DNA from: an uncultured bacterium
Lineage (GTDB): Bacteria; Bacteroidota; Rhodothermia; Rhodothermales; Rubricoccaceae
DNA length: 64,000 nt
Direction of reading: 5' to 3'
NCBI GenBank assembly: GCA_947493945.1
Contig: CANLSR010000002.1
Span: 372,001 to 436,000, forward strand
The notes under the pieces are model-generated. The model made no database searches and was not told where the DNA came from. It saw only the letters and a list, made by a program, of their open reading frames with translations. This document shows, one piece after another, positions 51,770-59,904 of the stretch. A program made the translations under genes and the position numbers. Within the stretch, counting starts at the first letter, position 1. Every line of letters begins with the position of its first letter.

Positions 51770-53083
51770 ATGCAGACGCTTATCCGCCCCTTCCAGACCT
51801 TTTTCAAGACCGAGGCCGCCGGCGGCATCCTGCTGCTCGCCGCCGCCGCGGTGGCGCTGATCTGGGCCAACGGCCCCTTTGCCGGGGCGTATACGGACCT
51901 GTGGGGCACCTACCTCACCGTCGGCGCGGGGTCGTTCGAGATCTCGAAGCCGCTGATCCTCTGGGTCAACGACGGCCTGATGGCCATCTTCTTCTTCGTC
52001 GTCGGGCTCGAGATCAAGCGCGAGGTGCTGACCGGCGAGCTGGCGGAGCCGCGCAAGGCGGCGCTCGCGATCGCGGCGGCCCTCGGCGGCATGGCCGTCC
52101 CGGCGCTGCTCTACGCCGCCGTCACGATGGGCACCGACCGCGTGGCCGGCTGGGGCATCCCGATGGCCACCGACATCGCGTTCGCGCTCGGCGTGCTGGC
52201 GCTGCTCGGCAGCCGCGCGCCGCTGGCGCTCAAGGTGTTCCTGACGGCCGTCGCCATCGTGGACGACCTGGGCGCGGTCGTCGTGATCGCGCTGTTTTAC
52301 ACGGCCGAGCTGAACGTGACCGCGCTCGTCGTGTCGCTGGTGCTCGTCGGCGTGCTCGCCGTGCTCAACCGGCTGGGCGTCCAGCGGCCCGTCGTCTACG
52401 GCGTGATCGGGCTCGCGGTCTGGGTGGCGATGCTGAAGTCGGGCGTCCACGCCACGATCGCCGGCGTGCTCGTGGCGCTCACGATCCCCGCCAGCCGGCG
52501 CATCGACGAGGGGCTGTTTGCCGAGCGGGCCTCGGCCCTCGTCGACCGATTCCGCGCCGGCCTGACGCCGGGCGACGCCGTCCCGGACGCCGACCAGATG
52601 GCGGCGGTCCACAGCCTGGAGCGCGCCTGCGAACACGTCGAGCCGCCGCTGGAGCGGCTGGAGCACGGCCTCCACGGGCTCGTCGCGTTCGGGATCATGC
52701 CCGTCTTCGCGCTCGCCAACGCCGGCGTGGCCTTCGGGGCCGATCTCGCCGCGCTCGCCACCGACGCCGTGGCGCTGGGCGTCGCCCTAGGCCTGATCGT
52801 CGGCAAGCCCCTCGGCGTGATGGGGATGGCGTTGCTGGCCGTCAAGCTGGGGGTCGCCGCGCTGCCGGCCGGCGTCACGTGGCGGCACGTGCTGGGCGTG
52901 AGCTTCCTCACCGGCATCGGGTTCACCATGTCGATCTTCATCGCCAACCTGGCGTTCGGGGCGGGTCCGCTTTTGGACAGCGCCAAGCTGGGCATCCTGG
53001 CCGCGTCCATCGTCTCCGGGGCCCTCGGCGCCCTCGTCCTGGTCCGCCTCGCCCCTAGGGCGGACGCTGGGGCGGGCTCGTGA
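51770..53083 (+). CDS. nhaA: Na+/H+ antiporter NhaA
   Basis: 437 residues. Eleven to twelve helices. IFFFVVGLEIKREVLTGEL and the ion-binding Asp pair in AIVDDLGAVVVIALFY are diagnostic, as is MATDIAFALGVLALLG. Two lysine/aspartate sites in the C-terminal half (ALIVGKPLGV, TGIGFTMSIFIANLAFG) are kept. A GTG precedes the ATG by one codon. It exports sodium under alkaline or saline conditions, in keeping with a marine habitat. The stop overlaps the next gene's GTG. Confidence 0.96.
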   Translation: MQTLIRPFQTFFKTEAAGGILLLAAAAVALIWANGPFAGAYTDLWGTYLTVGAGSFEISKPLILWVNDGLMAIFFFVVGLEIKREVLTGELAEPRKAALAIAAALGGMAVPALLYAAVTMGTDRVAGWGIPMATDIAFALGVLALLGSRAPLALKVFLTAVAIVDDLGAVVVIALFYTAELNVTALVVSLVLVGVLAVLNRLGVQRPVVYGVIGLAVWVAMLKSGVHATIAGVLVALTIPASRRIDEGLFAERASALVDRFRAGLTPGDAVPDADQMAAVHSLERACEHVEPPLERLEHGLHGLVAFGIMPVFALANAGVAFGADLAALATDAVALGVALGLIVGKPLGVMGMALLAVKLGVAALPAGVTWRHVLGVSFLTGIGFTMSIFIANLAFGAGPLLDSAKLGILAASIVSGALGALVLVRLAPRADAGAGS

Positions 53084-55128
53084 CCCCCACCCCCACGACC
53101 ATCGCCCTCCCCCTCGCCGCCGGCCCGCTCCCGTTCGTCGGCGAGCTGGCAGCGCTGTTCACGGCCGGCGTGGTCGTAGCCTACCTGTGCTACAAAGTCC
53201 GGCTGGTGCCGATCGCCGGCTTCCTGCTGGCGGGCGTGGTCATCGGGCCGGAGGCGCTGGGGTTGGTCCGCGACGTGGGCCTGGTGGCCCAGCTGGCCGA
53301 GGTGGGCGTGATCCTGCTGCTGTTCTCGATCGGCGTCGAGTTCTCGCTGGGCCAGATGGCCCGGCTGGCCCGGCCGATCTTCCTGGGCGGCGGGCTCCAG
53401 GTGGCGCTCACGATCGGGGCCGTCACCGGCGGGCTGGTCCTGCTCGGCGTCGGCGTCGGGCCGGCCGTGTTCACCGGCTTCCTGGTCTCGCTCTCGTCGA
53501 CGGCCATCGTGCTGAAGGTGCTGGGCGAGCGGGCCGAGACCGACACGCCCGTCGGCCGCGTGGCGCTCGCGATGATCCTGTTCCAGGACCTCGTCATCGT
53601 CGTGATGGTCCTGCTGATCCCGGCGCTCGCGGGCGAGGGCGGGTCGGGAGGCGACGTCGCGTGGGCGCTGGGGAAGGCCGTGCTTGTGATCGCGGCCGTG
53701 CTCGTCGGCGCGCGGCGGGTGGTGCCGGCGCTCCTGGAGCGCGTGGCCGAGACGCGGCGGACCGAGCTGTTCCTGCTCGCCGTCGCCGCCGTGTGCCTGG
53801 GCACGGCGTGGGCCGTGTCGCTGGCCGGCGTGAGCCTGGCGATCGGCGCGTTCCTGGCCGGCCTGCTGGTGAGCGAGAGCGACTACGCCGAGCACGCGCT
53901 GAGCGAGATCCTGCCGCTCCAGACCTTGTTCACGGCCGCGTTCTTCCTGTCGGTCGGGATGCTGCTCGACCCCGCGTTTTTGTGGGCCAACCTGGGGCTG
54001 GTGGCGGCCGTGGCGGTGGTGGTCCTCGCCCTCAAGACCGTGCTCGCCGCGCTGAGCGCGCGGGTCCTGGGCTCGCCGCTGGGCGTGTCGCTGGCGGTCG
54101 GGCTCACGCTGGCCCAGATCGGCGAGTTCTCGTTCGTGCTCGCGCTCGCCGGCGCGGGGGTGGGCCTGCTGCCGGGCGGCGTCGACGCTGGCGAGCAGGT
54201 CTTGATCGCGGTCACGGTCGTGCTCATGCTGGCGACGCCCGGCCTGGTCGCGCTCGGGCCGCGGCTGGCGGCGGTCGGCCGCCGGGTCGAGGACGCGGCC
54301 GCGAACGGGGCCGGCGGCGCGGGCCACGGGCACGGCGTGGCCCTCGAGGACCACACGGTCGTGGTCGGGTACGGGCTGGCGGGGCGGCGGCTGGGGCGCG
54401 TGCTGGGCGAGAGCGGCATCCCCTACGCCGTGAGCGACCTCAACCCCCAGAGCCTGCGCGACGCCGAGGCGCAGGGCGCGCCGACGGTCTACGGCGACGC
54501 CTCGCGCGAGCCCATCCTGCGCGCGCTCGGGGCGGCCCGCGCCAAGCTCCTGGTGGTCGCCATCAACGACGGGCCGGCCACCCAGCGGATCGTGGCCGTG
54601 GCGCGCCACCTCAACCCGACGCTCCAGATCTTCGTCCGCACCCGGTTCGTCGCCGACGTCGAGGCGCTCCACGCCGCCGGCGCCGACGTCGTGGTCCCGG
54701 AGGAGCTGGAGACCACCGTGCGCCTGTTCTCGCACGTCCTGGGCGCCTACCTCGTGCCCAGGGACGAGGTCGAGCGCCAGGCCGCGCTCGTGCGCCAGGA
54801 CGACTACGGCGTGCTCCGGGGCTCGATCCAGGAGGCGCACCTGATGGTGCTCCAGGGGCTCGACGAGGAGGGGCTCCACACGCGCGCCGTGGCCGTGCGC
54901 CCCGGGGCCCCGGCGGCCGGCGCCACGCTCGCCGAGCTCGGCCTCCGCCAGCGGCACGGGCTGACGGTGATGGCCGTCCGGCGCGGGCGCGAGACCGCCG
55001 GGAGCCCGGCCGGCGACTTCCGCGTCGAGCCCGGCGACCGGCTGGTGATGGTGGCCTCGGCCGACCAGTTCGCCGCCGCGGCCGCCCTGTTCCGGGCCCC
55101 CACGCCCACCGCTGACCCGCCCGGCTGA
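53080..55128 (+). CDS. Kef-type cation/proton antiporter (CPA2) with RCK domains
   Basis: 682 residues from GTG 53080-53082, overlapping nhaA (GTGA). The CPA2 membrane part of 12-13 helices has GFLLAGVVIGPEALG, LLLFSIGVEFSL and FQDLVIVVMVLLIPALAG. An RCK/TrkA-N domain (TVVVGYGLAGRRLGRVLGESGIPYAVSD...YGDASREPIL) binds NAD(H), and a TrkA-C domain closes the protein. A Gly/His-rich stretch (GAGHGHG) links them. It probably works with NhaA in ion and pH balance. Confidence 0.95.
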   Translation: MTPTPTTIALPLAAGPLPFVGELAALFTAGVVVAYLCYKVRLVPIAGFLLAGVVIGPEALGLVRDVGLVAQLAEVGVILLLFSIGVEFSLGQMARLARPIFLGGGLQVALTIGAVTGGLVLLGVGVGPAVFTGFLVSLSSTAIVLKVLGERAETDTPVGRVALAMILFQDLVIVVMVLLIPALAGEGGSGGDVAWALGKAVLVIAAVLVGARRVVPALLERVAETRRTELFLLAVAAVCLGTAWAVSLAGVSLAIGAFLAGLLVSESDYAEHALSEILPLQTLFTAAFFLSVGMLLDPAFLWANLGLVAAVAVVVLALKTVLAALSARVLGSPLGVSLAVGLTLAQIGEFSFVLALAGAGVGLLPGGVDAGEQVLIAVTVVLMLATPGLVALGPRLAAVGRRVEDAAANGAGGAGHGHGVALEDHTVVVGYGLAGRRLGRVLGESGIPYAVSDLNPQSLRDAEAQGAPTVYGDASREPILRALGAARAKLLVVAINDGPATQRIVAVARHLNPTLQIFVRTRFVADVEALHAAGADVVVPEELETTVRLFSHVLGAYLVPRDEVERQAALVRQDDYGVLRGSIQEAHLMVLQGLDEEGLHTRAVAVRPGAPAAGATLAELGLRQRHGLTVMAVRRGRETAGSPAGDFRVEPGDRLVMVASADQFAAAAALFRAPTPTADPPG

Positions 55129-55203
55129 CGGCCCCCGCCGGGCCCACGCCAGCCGGACGCCCCATACAGTGACGTCCCTGCGAGCAGCCGCCCCTTGCCG
55201 GAC

Positions 55204-55224
55204 GTGTGGTGGAGGCCCCTACGC
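55204..55224. repeat. Copy of the GTGTGG-GGCCCCTACGC motif
   Basis: Diverged copy of the motif upstream of ccoN, here about 105 bp before the copper-protein gene. Confidence 0.4.
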
Positions 55225-55298
55225 GGCCCCCCCGATTGGCGCGATGTCCCCACGCGTCGGTGGGCCGGTCCCCGGTTCCCACCCGCCGGGACCGGGGC

Positions 55299-55306
55299 TA
55301 GCCTTG
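55299..55306 (+). promoter_or_regulatory. Candidate -7 element for the 55329 operon
   Basis: TAGCCTTG differs by one base from TAnnTTTG and lies 22 bp before the start codon. A CCGGTCCC/GGGACCGG hairpin (55265-55295) sits just upstream. Confidence 0.4.
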
Positions 55307-55328
55307 GGCCCTCCCCTCCCACGCGACC

Positions 55329-55862
55329 ATGCCGTCCTCCCGCCTCCTGCTCGCGGCCCTGTGCCTTTCGCTCGCCGCCTGCGCCCCCGACGAGCCCGCG
55401 GCCCCCGCCGCGCCGCCCCCCGCGCCCGCCGCTGAACCGGCCGAGGCCGCGCTCACCTTCCCCGACCCGCCGCCAGCGGACGAGACCGCCGAGGTGTCCA
55501 TCACGCCCGTCGACAACCTGATGGAGTACCAAGAGACGGCGTTCGCCGTGCGGCCCGGCCAGACGGTCCACCTCACGTTCGTCAACACCGCCGACGCCGA
55601 GGCCATGTCCCACAACGTGGTCGTGCTGGCGCAGGGCGCCGACGTGGACGCGTTCGGCCAGGCCGCCATGGCCGCGGCCGACACCGACTACGTACCGGCG
55701 GACTTGGCCGACCAGGTGATCGGGCACACGCCGATGTCGGCGCCGGGCGAGACCGTCGAGGTCACGTTCACCGCGCCGACGGAGCCGGGCGACTACACCT
55801 ACGTCTGCACCTTCCCCGGCCACTACGTCACGATGCGCGGCACGATGCGCGTCGTGGCCTAG
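55329..55862 (+). CDS. Azurin/plastocyanin-like copper-binding lipoprotein
   Basis: 177 residues. Lipobox LSLAAC puts the lipidated Cys at residue 18, followed by a Pro/Ala-rich spacer. The cupredoxin domain has the first His in AMSHNVVVLAQG and the C-terminal loop VCTFPGHYVTMRG, giving Cys, His and Met ligands as in azurin (C-x4-H-x3-M). It is anchored in a membrane facing the periplasm and probably carries electrons to the cbb3 oxidase or a nitrogen-oxide reductase (inference). It heads a run of NO-related genes. Confidence 0.93.
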   Translation: MPSSRLLLAALCLSLAACAPDEPAAPAAPPPAPAAEPAEAALTFPDPPPADETAEVSITPVDNLMEYQETAFAVRPGQTVHLTFVNTADAEAMSHNVVVLAQGADVDAFGQAAMAAADTDYVPADLADQVIGHTPMSAPGETVEVTFTAPTEPGDYTYVCTFPGHYVTMRGTMRVVA

Positions 55863-55955
55863 GCGCGGCCTGTCGGATGCCTTCCGACCTGCGGACGGCT
55901 CCAGGCCAGACCGCGCCTCCCCCCCCGCTACCCACCGCACCAGCGTCCACCTCCC

Positions 55956-56276
55956 ATGACCCCCGCCACCGTCCAATCGCTCGACGAGCTGGCACCCGTC
56001 CGGCCCGGCGAGATCGTGGCGCGCCCGCTGCGCAAGGCGCGGGGCGGGTCGGTGAGCGTGCTGTCCCTCGCCGGGGGCCAGGAGCTGGCCGAGCACTCCA
56101 CGACGCGCCAGGCGCTGGTGGTGGTGACCGACGGCGCGCTCGACGTGACGCTCCAAGGCCAAACGCACACCGTCAGCGCGGGCCAGGCGCTCCCGCTCCC
56201 GGCCGGCGCCCCCCACTCCGTCCGCGCCCAGGCCGACGCCCGGATGCTCCTGGTGCTGCTCCAGGCCGACGGATGA
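55956..56276 (+). CDS. Small cupin-domain protein
   Basis: 106 residues forming a single cupin barrel: SLAGGQELAEHSTTRQALVVVTDGALDVTLQGQTHTVSAGQALPLPAGAPHSV. The first cupin motif keeps one metal His and lacks the usual HxH. Its role is unknown; the overlap with the truncated haemoglobin gene (ATGA) suggests function in the same response. Confidence 0.88.
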   Translation: MTPATVQSLDELAPVRPGEIVARPLRKARGGSVSVLSLAGGQELAEHSTTRQALVVVTDGALDVTLQGQTHTVSAGQALPLPAGAPHSVRAQADARMLLVLLQADG

Positions 56277-56659
56277 CGCCGGCGCACGACATCGAGACCC
56301 CCGACGACGTGCGCGCGGTGGTCCACGCGTTCTACCGCGACATGGAGGCCGACCCGGTGCTCGGGCCCCACTTCGCCGGCCTCGACTGGGACGCGCACCT
56401 GCCCACGATGGTGGGGTTCTGGTCGTCGGTCGTGTTCCAGACCGGGGCCTACCGGGGCCGGCCGTTCGACCCGCACGCCCGGATGCCGGGGCTGACCCGC
56501 GAGCACTTTGCCCGCTGGGTGGGGCGGTTCCACGGCACCGTCGACGGCCTGTTCTCCGGCCCCCACGCCGCCCTGATGAAGGCCCGGGCCGAGCAGATCG
56601 CGGGCGTGTTCCAGGTCAAGCTCGGGCTGTGGCCGGTGCTCGATTCCCAAGCCGCATGA
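56273..56659 (+). CDS. Group III truncated haemoglobin
   Basis: 128 residues. DVRAVVHAFYRDMEADPVLGPHF, then MVGFWSSVVFQTGAYRGRPFDPH and the proximal haem His in LTREHFARWVGRF, match group III truncated haemoglobins (YjbI/Ctb type). They handle oxygen or NO. It starts inside the cupin stop and its own stop overlaps the haemerythrin start. Confidence 0.93.
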   Translation: MTPAHDIETPDDVRAVVHAFYRDMEADPVLGPHFAGLDWDAHLPTMVGFWSSVVFQTGAYRGRPFDPHARMPGLTREHFARWVGRFHGTVDGLFSGPHAALMKARAEQIAGVFQVKLGLWPVLDSQAA

Positions 56660-57102
56660 GACGCTCCGACGCCCTCGAACCGCTCTCGCACGACCACCAC
56701 GCGGGGCTCGTCTTCGTCGCCCGGCTGCGCGCGGCGCAGCGCGCGGGCGACGACCCCGCGCCGCTGGCGGCCGAGGTCGCGGCCTTCTGGCGCGGCCATC
56801 TCGTCCCGCACTTCCAGGACGAGGAGGCCCTCGTGCTCCCCCTGCTCGAACGCGGCGCGCCGGCGTTGGCCGCCCAGATGCTGGACGAGCACCGCCAGAT
56901 CCGCCAGCTCGTCGAGGCCGCCAGCGGCGCGCCGGCCGGGTGGGGCGGCCCGCTCGGCTCCGTCGCCGGTGTGCTGGCCGCCCACATCCGTTTCGAGGAG
57001 CGCCAGGCCTTCCCCGCCGCCGAGCGGCTGGCGGGCGACGCGCTCGCCGACCTCCGCACCCGGATCCACGACGCACACACCTCCCGACCCCCCTCGCCAT
57101 GA
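56656..57102 (+). CDS. Haemerythrin-domain protein
   Basis: 148 residues. A four-helix bundle with the di-iron ligand set: LSHDHHAGL, HLVPHFQDEEALVLP, LDEHRQIRQLVE and AAHIRFEERQAFP. Such proteins bind oxygen or NO, or protect iron-sulfur clusters. It is coupled by ATGA overlaps on both sides. Confidence 0.93.
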   Translation: MRRSDALEPLSHDHHAGLVFVARLRAAQRAGDDPAPLAAEVAAFWRGHLVPHFQDEEALVLPLLERGAPALAAQMLDEHRQIRQLVEAASGAPAGWGGPLGSVAGVLAAHIRFEERQAFPAAERLAGDALADLRTRIHDAHTSRPPSP

Positions 57103-57812
57103 TGGACCCCCAGACCCTCGCCACCCGCCTCGTCGGAGACGTCGTCTCCGAGGACTACCGCCGCGCGGCCGCGCTCAAACGGTTCGGCATCGACTCCTGC
57201 TGCGGCGGTCGGGTCACGCTCGGGGCCGCCTGCCAGGCGCAGGACGTCGCCCTGGACGACGTGGCCGCCGCGCTCGCCGCCTCCGACGCCCACGGCGCCG
57301 CCGCGCTCCCTCGTGTCACCGCCTGGGACCCGGGCTTCCTGGCCGACTACGTCGTCAACGAGCACCACACCTACGTCCGCGAGGCGGTCCCCGTGCTCCG
57401 GGCGTTTATCCAGAAGGTGGCCCACGTCCACGGCGCGCAGCGCCCCGAGCTGGTCGAGATCGAGGCCCTGTTCGAGGCGCTGGCGACGGAGCTGGCCGAG
57501 CACATGGCCTCCGAAGAGGGGGCCGCCTTCCCACGCATCAAGGCGCTCTCGGACGGCCGCGCGACCGGCGGACCGCCGCTCGGCGACCTGGTGGGCGACC
57601 TGGAGACGGAGCACGAGGGGGCCGGCGCGCTGATGGCCGAGATCCGCCGCCTCAGCGACGGCTACACGCCGCCGGACGACGCCTGCGCCACGTACCGGGC
57701 CACGTTCGCCAAGCTGGAGGAGTTCGAGGACGACCTCCACCGCCACGTCCACATCGAGAACCACGTGCTCTTCCCCAAGGCCCTGGCCCTGGACGAGCGC
57801 CCGCCGGCGTAG
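57099..57812 (+). CDS. ric: Iron-sulfur cluster repair di-iron protein Ric (ScdA/YtfE)
   Basis: 237 residues. The N-terminal ScdA domain has FGIDSCCGGRVTL. The haemerythrin-like domain has DYVVNEHHTYVREAVP, ELAEHMASEEGAAFP, LETEHEGAGALM and HVHIENHVLFPKAL. Ric repairs iron-sulfur clusters damaged by NO or oxidants. Being last in the cupin-haemoglobin-haemerythrin run strongly supports a nitrosative-stress operon. A GTG/TTG start is not needed: ATG 57099 overlaps the upstream stop. Confidence 0.95.
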   Translation: MMDPQTLATRLVGDVVSEDYRRAAALKRFGIDSCCGGRVTLGAACQAQDVALDDVAAALAASDAHGAAALPRVTAWDPGFLADYVVNEHHTYVREAVPVLRAFIQKVAHVHGAQRPELVEIEALFEALATELAEHMASEEGAAFPRIKALSDGRATGGPPLGDLVGDLETEHEGAGALMAEIRRLSDGYTPPDDACATYRATFAKLEEFEDDLHRHVHIENHVLFPKALALDERPPA

Positions 57813-57858
57813 CCCGCTGGCGACGGACAGGGGCCTGCCTCTGCCTGTCGCCAGCGGG
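57813..57858. terminator. 12-bp hairpin after ric
   Basis: CCCGCTGGCGAC (57813-57824) and GTCGCCAGCGGG (57847-57858) pair perfectly. An inner GACAGG/CCTGTC offers an alternative stem. A GGGCGGC/GCCGCCC hairpin follows at 57861-57881. No T-tract. Repeat-family member. Confidence 0.6.
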
Positions 57859-57978
57859 GCGGGCGGCTGGCACGGCCGCCCGCGCCCTCTCCCTCGTCGT
57901 CACGGCGGCAGCACCGCCCTGGGCGCCGACGGTCGCGTGTCCCAGACCCTGCTCGCCTCCGCCAGACCCTCCCCGACC

Positions 57979-58380
57979 ATGGCCGCGTCCTCCCCGTCCG
58001 ACAGCCGCGCCCGCCTGGACGAGGCCGAGGCCCACCTCGGCCGCGCCAAAGACCACCTCAGCGCCTCGCCGCCCGACTACTCCGGGGCGCTCGCGGAAGT
58101 GCTGGGCTCGTTCCGGGCGTCGCTCGTCGCGTTCCTGACCGAGTGCGGGGCGACGCCCGACGCCGAGGCCCCGCTCGGCGCCCTCGCGGGGCGGGCCGTG
58201 CGGAACGACAGCGTGCTGAAGACGGTCGTGAACCGGGCCATGGTGCTCGCCGACCGGGCGCCGGCCATCGGGCGGTCGCCGAAGCCGACGGTCAGGGACC
58301 GAGAGGACGTGGAGACGGGCTGGTACACGGCGCGGAACCTGGTCCAGACGGTGGCCGGCCGGCTCGCGCCTCCGGCGTAG
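57979..58380 (+). CDS. Small helical protein, possibly HEPN-like, 133 aa
   Basis: I chose ATG 57979; GTG 57937 would add 14 residues. The protein is all helical: DEAEAHLGRAKDHLSASPPDYSGALAEVLGSFRASLVAFLTECG and VRNDSVLKTVVNRAMVLADRAPAIG...TGWYTARNLVQTVAGRL recall HEPN domains, but the R-x4-6-H catalytic motif is absent. Function unknown. It follows the NO-stress run. Confidence 0.75.
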   Translation: MAASSPSDSRARLDEAEAHLGRAKDHLSASPPDYSGALAEVLGSFRASLVAFLTECGATPDAEAPLGALAGRAVRNDSVLKTVVNRAMVLADRAPAIGRSPKPTVRDREDVETGWYTARNLVQTVAGRLAPPA

Positions 58381-58433
58381 TCGTGATCTTGCGGCGCCGC
58401 CACGCGCCGCGGCGCCGCTTCCTTCTTCTCCCT

Positions 58434-58973
58434 ATGGCACCTAACCAACGTATCTGGACCGTCGGCCACTCGAACCGCTCTCTGGAGGACTTTCTCGACC
58501 TCCTCGGAGGCGCCGCCATCGAGCAGGTGGCCGACGTCCGCCGCTTTCCGGGCTCGCGCCGCCAGCCCCACTTCGGGGGGGACGCGCTGCGCGAGGCTTT
58601 GGCCGAGCGCGGGGTCGCGTACGTGCACGTCCCGGCCCTGGGCGGGCGGCGGGGCAAACCGGCCGAGGACTCGCCCAACACGGGGTGGCGCGTCGCCTCG
58701 TTCGGCGCCTACGCCGACTACATGGCGACGGACGCGTTTGGGGACGGGCTGGAGCAGCTGGAGGCCGCCGCTCTGGAGCGCCGCACGGCCATGATGTGCT
58801 CCGAGGCGGTCCCCTGGCGCTGCCACCGCCGCTTGGTCGCCGACGCGCTCCTGGTGCGGGGCTGGGAGGTCCTCGACGTGATGGCCCCGGGCCGCGTCTC
58901 GCCGCACGCGCTGACCGGCTTCGCCCGCGTCTGCGACGGCGCGCTGACGTACCCGCCGGAGGACGCCGGGTGA
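58434..58973 (+). CDS. DUF488 family protein
   Basis: 179 residues. IWTVGHSNRSLEDFLDLL at the start, VADVRRFPGSRRQPHF, and CSEAVPWRCHRRLVADALL near the end are the three conserved blocks of DUF488. The function of the family is unsettled; the Cys and His residues suggest a metal or redox site. The start is ATG 58434; a GATCTTGC -7-like sequence lies 50 bp upstream. Confidence 0.92.
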   Translation: MAPNQRIWTVGHSNRSLEDFLDLLGGAAIEQVADVRRFPGSRRQPHFGGDALREALAERGVAYVHVPALGGRRGKPAEDSPNTGWRVASFGAYADYMATDAFGDGLEQLEAAALERRTAMMCSEAVPWRCHRRLVADALLVRGWEVLDVMAPGRVSPHALTGFARVCDGALTYPPEDAG

Positions 58974-59094
58974 TCTAGCCGCCCCCGCCTCGCGTTGGTC
59001 CGTCGGCCTCGCCGCTGGCGCCGGCGATGGGCGAGGCGTTCGGGCCGGCCCCGGCGAACGTGCTCCCGTTTCCCCGCGCACAGACCCGGAGACC

Positions 59095-59739
59095 CTAGGC
59101 ATCGGGCGGCCCGGCGAACTCGTAGGTGCAGGCGGCGAACCCGTCCGGGATGTACGTCACGCGCTCGGTGGGGGCGTCGAAGAGCCGCTCGTAAAACGTG
59201 GACTCGAGCCGGCACGGCAGCCGCGTCCGCTTGACGGCCTCGGGGAACGGGCAGTTGCACTCGCGGATCGTGACGCCGCCGTCCTGGCGGATCTCGGGCA
59301 TAAACCCCTGCTCGCGCAGGACCTCGCCGAGCGCCGCCAGCCGGGCCGCGCTGTCGCCCGCCGGGACCTGGCGGAGCCGGGCCTGGACGTCCCGGAGCCG
59401 CTCGTCCCAGTAGCGCTCGAAAAAGTCGCGCACCAAGCCGTCCTCGCCGCGGTCCAGGAGGTAGTCCAGCAGGCGGCCCAGGAGCAGCCCGTCGCGCGAG
59501 GGGAACAGCGTCTCGGCGCTGGGCGCGAGCGCGTAGCGGAGGGACGGGCGGCCACGTGGCTGGCGCTGCGTAGACCGTACCACCAGCCCGTCGCGCTCCA
59601 ACCCGCCGAGGTGCTGGCGGAGCGTGGGCCGCGTGAGGCCCGTGGCCGCCTCGGCGTCGTCGAGCGAGACCTCGCCGCGCCGCTTGATCAGCAGCAGCAG
59701 CTCGCCTTTCGTGCCGGCGGGGAAGTGGGGGACGGGCAT
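59095..59739 (-). CDS. SufR-like helix-turn-helix regulator with Fe-S-type cysteines
   Basis: 214 residues from ATG 59737-59739. An N-terminal winged helix-turn-helix (GELLLLIKRRGEVSLDDAEAATGLTRPTLRQHLGGLERDGLVVR) is followed by a ligand domain with ECNCPFPEAVKRTRLPC (a C-x12-C pair plus an extra Cys) and a final Cys in FAACTYEF. This resembles SufR, which senses Fe-S status, although one Cys of the standard set seems displaced. Its place between the NO-protection genes and the nitrate operon suggests it senses NO or cluster damage and controls them (inference). Confidence 0.85.
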   Translation of the reverse strand: MPVPHFPAGTKGELLLLIKRRGEVSLDDAEAATGLTRPTLRQHLGGLERDGLVVRSTQRQPRGRPSLRYALAPSAETLFPSRDGLLLGRLLDYLLDRGEDGLVRDFFERYWDERLRDVQARLRQVPAGDSAARLAALGEVLREQGFMPEIRQDGGVTIRECNCPFPEAVKRTRLPCRLESTFYERLFDAPTERVTYIPDGFAACTYEFAGPPDA

Positions 59740-59904
59740 GGGGCGGGAAGGTACAGGTCCGGGCCCCGGACTCCGGAACGGCCGCCTCGCGACTCCCGTG
59801 GGGAGGGCCACGTTCCCCGGCGCCTCCGCCAGCGGCGCCGCGACGGCGGCGGACAGTGGGCAAGAGGCGAGCGTGATCGGCGAGGACGGAGCCGACGGCG
59901 GCGG

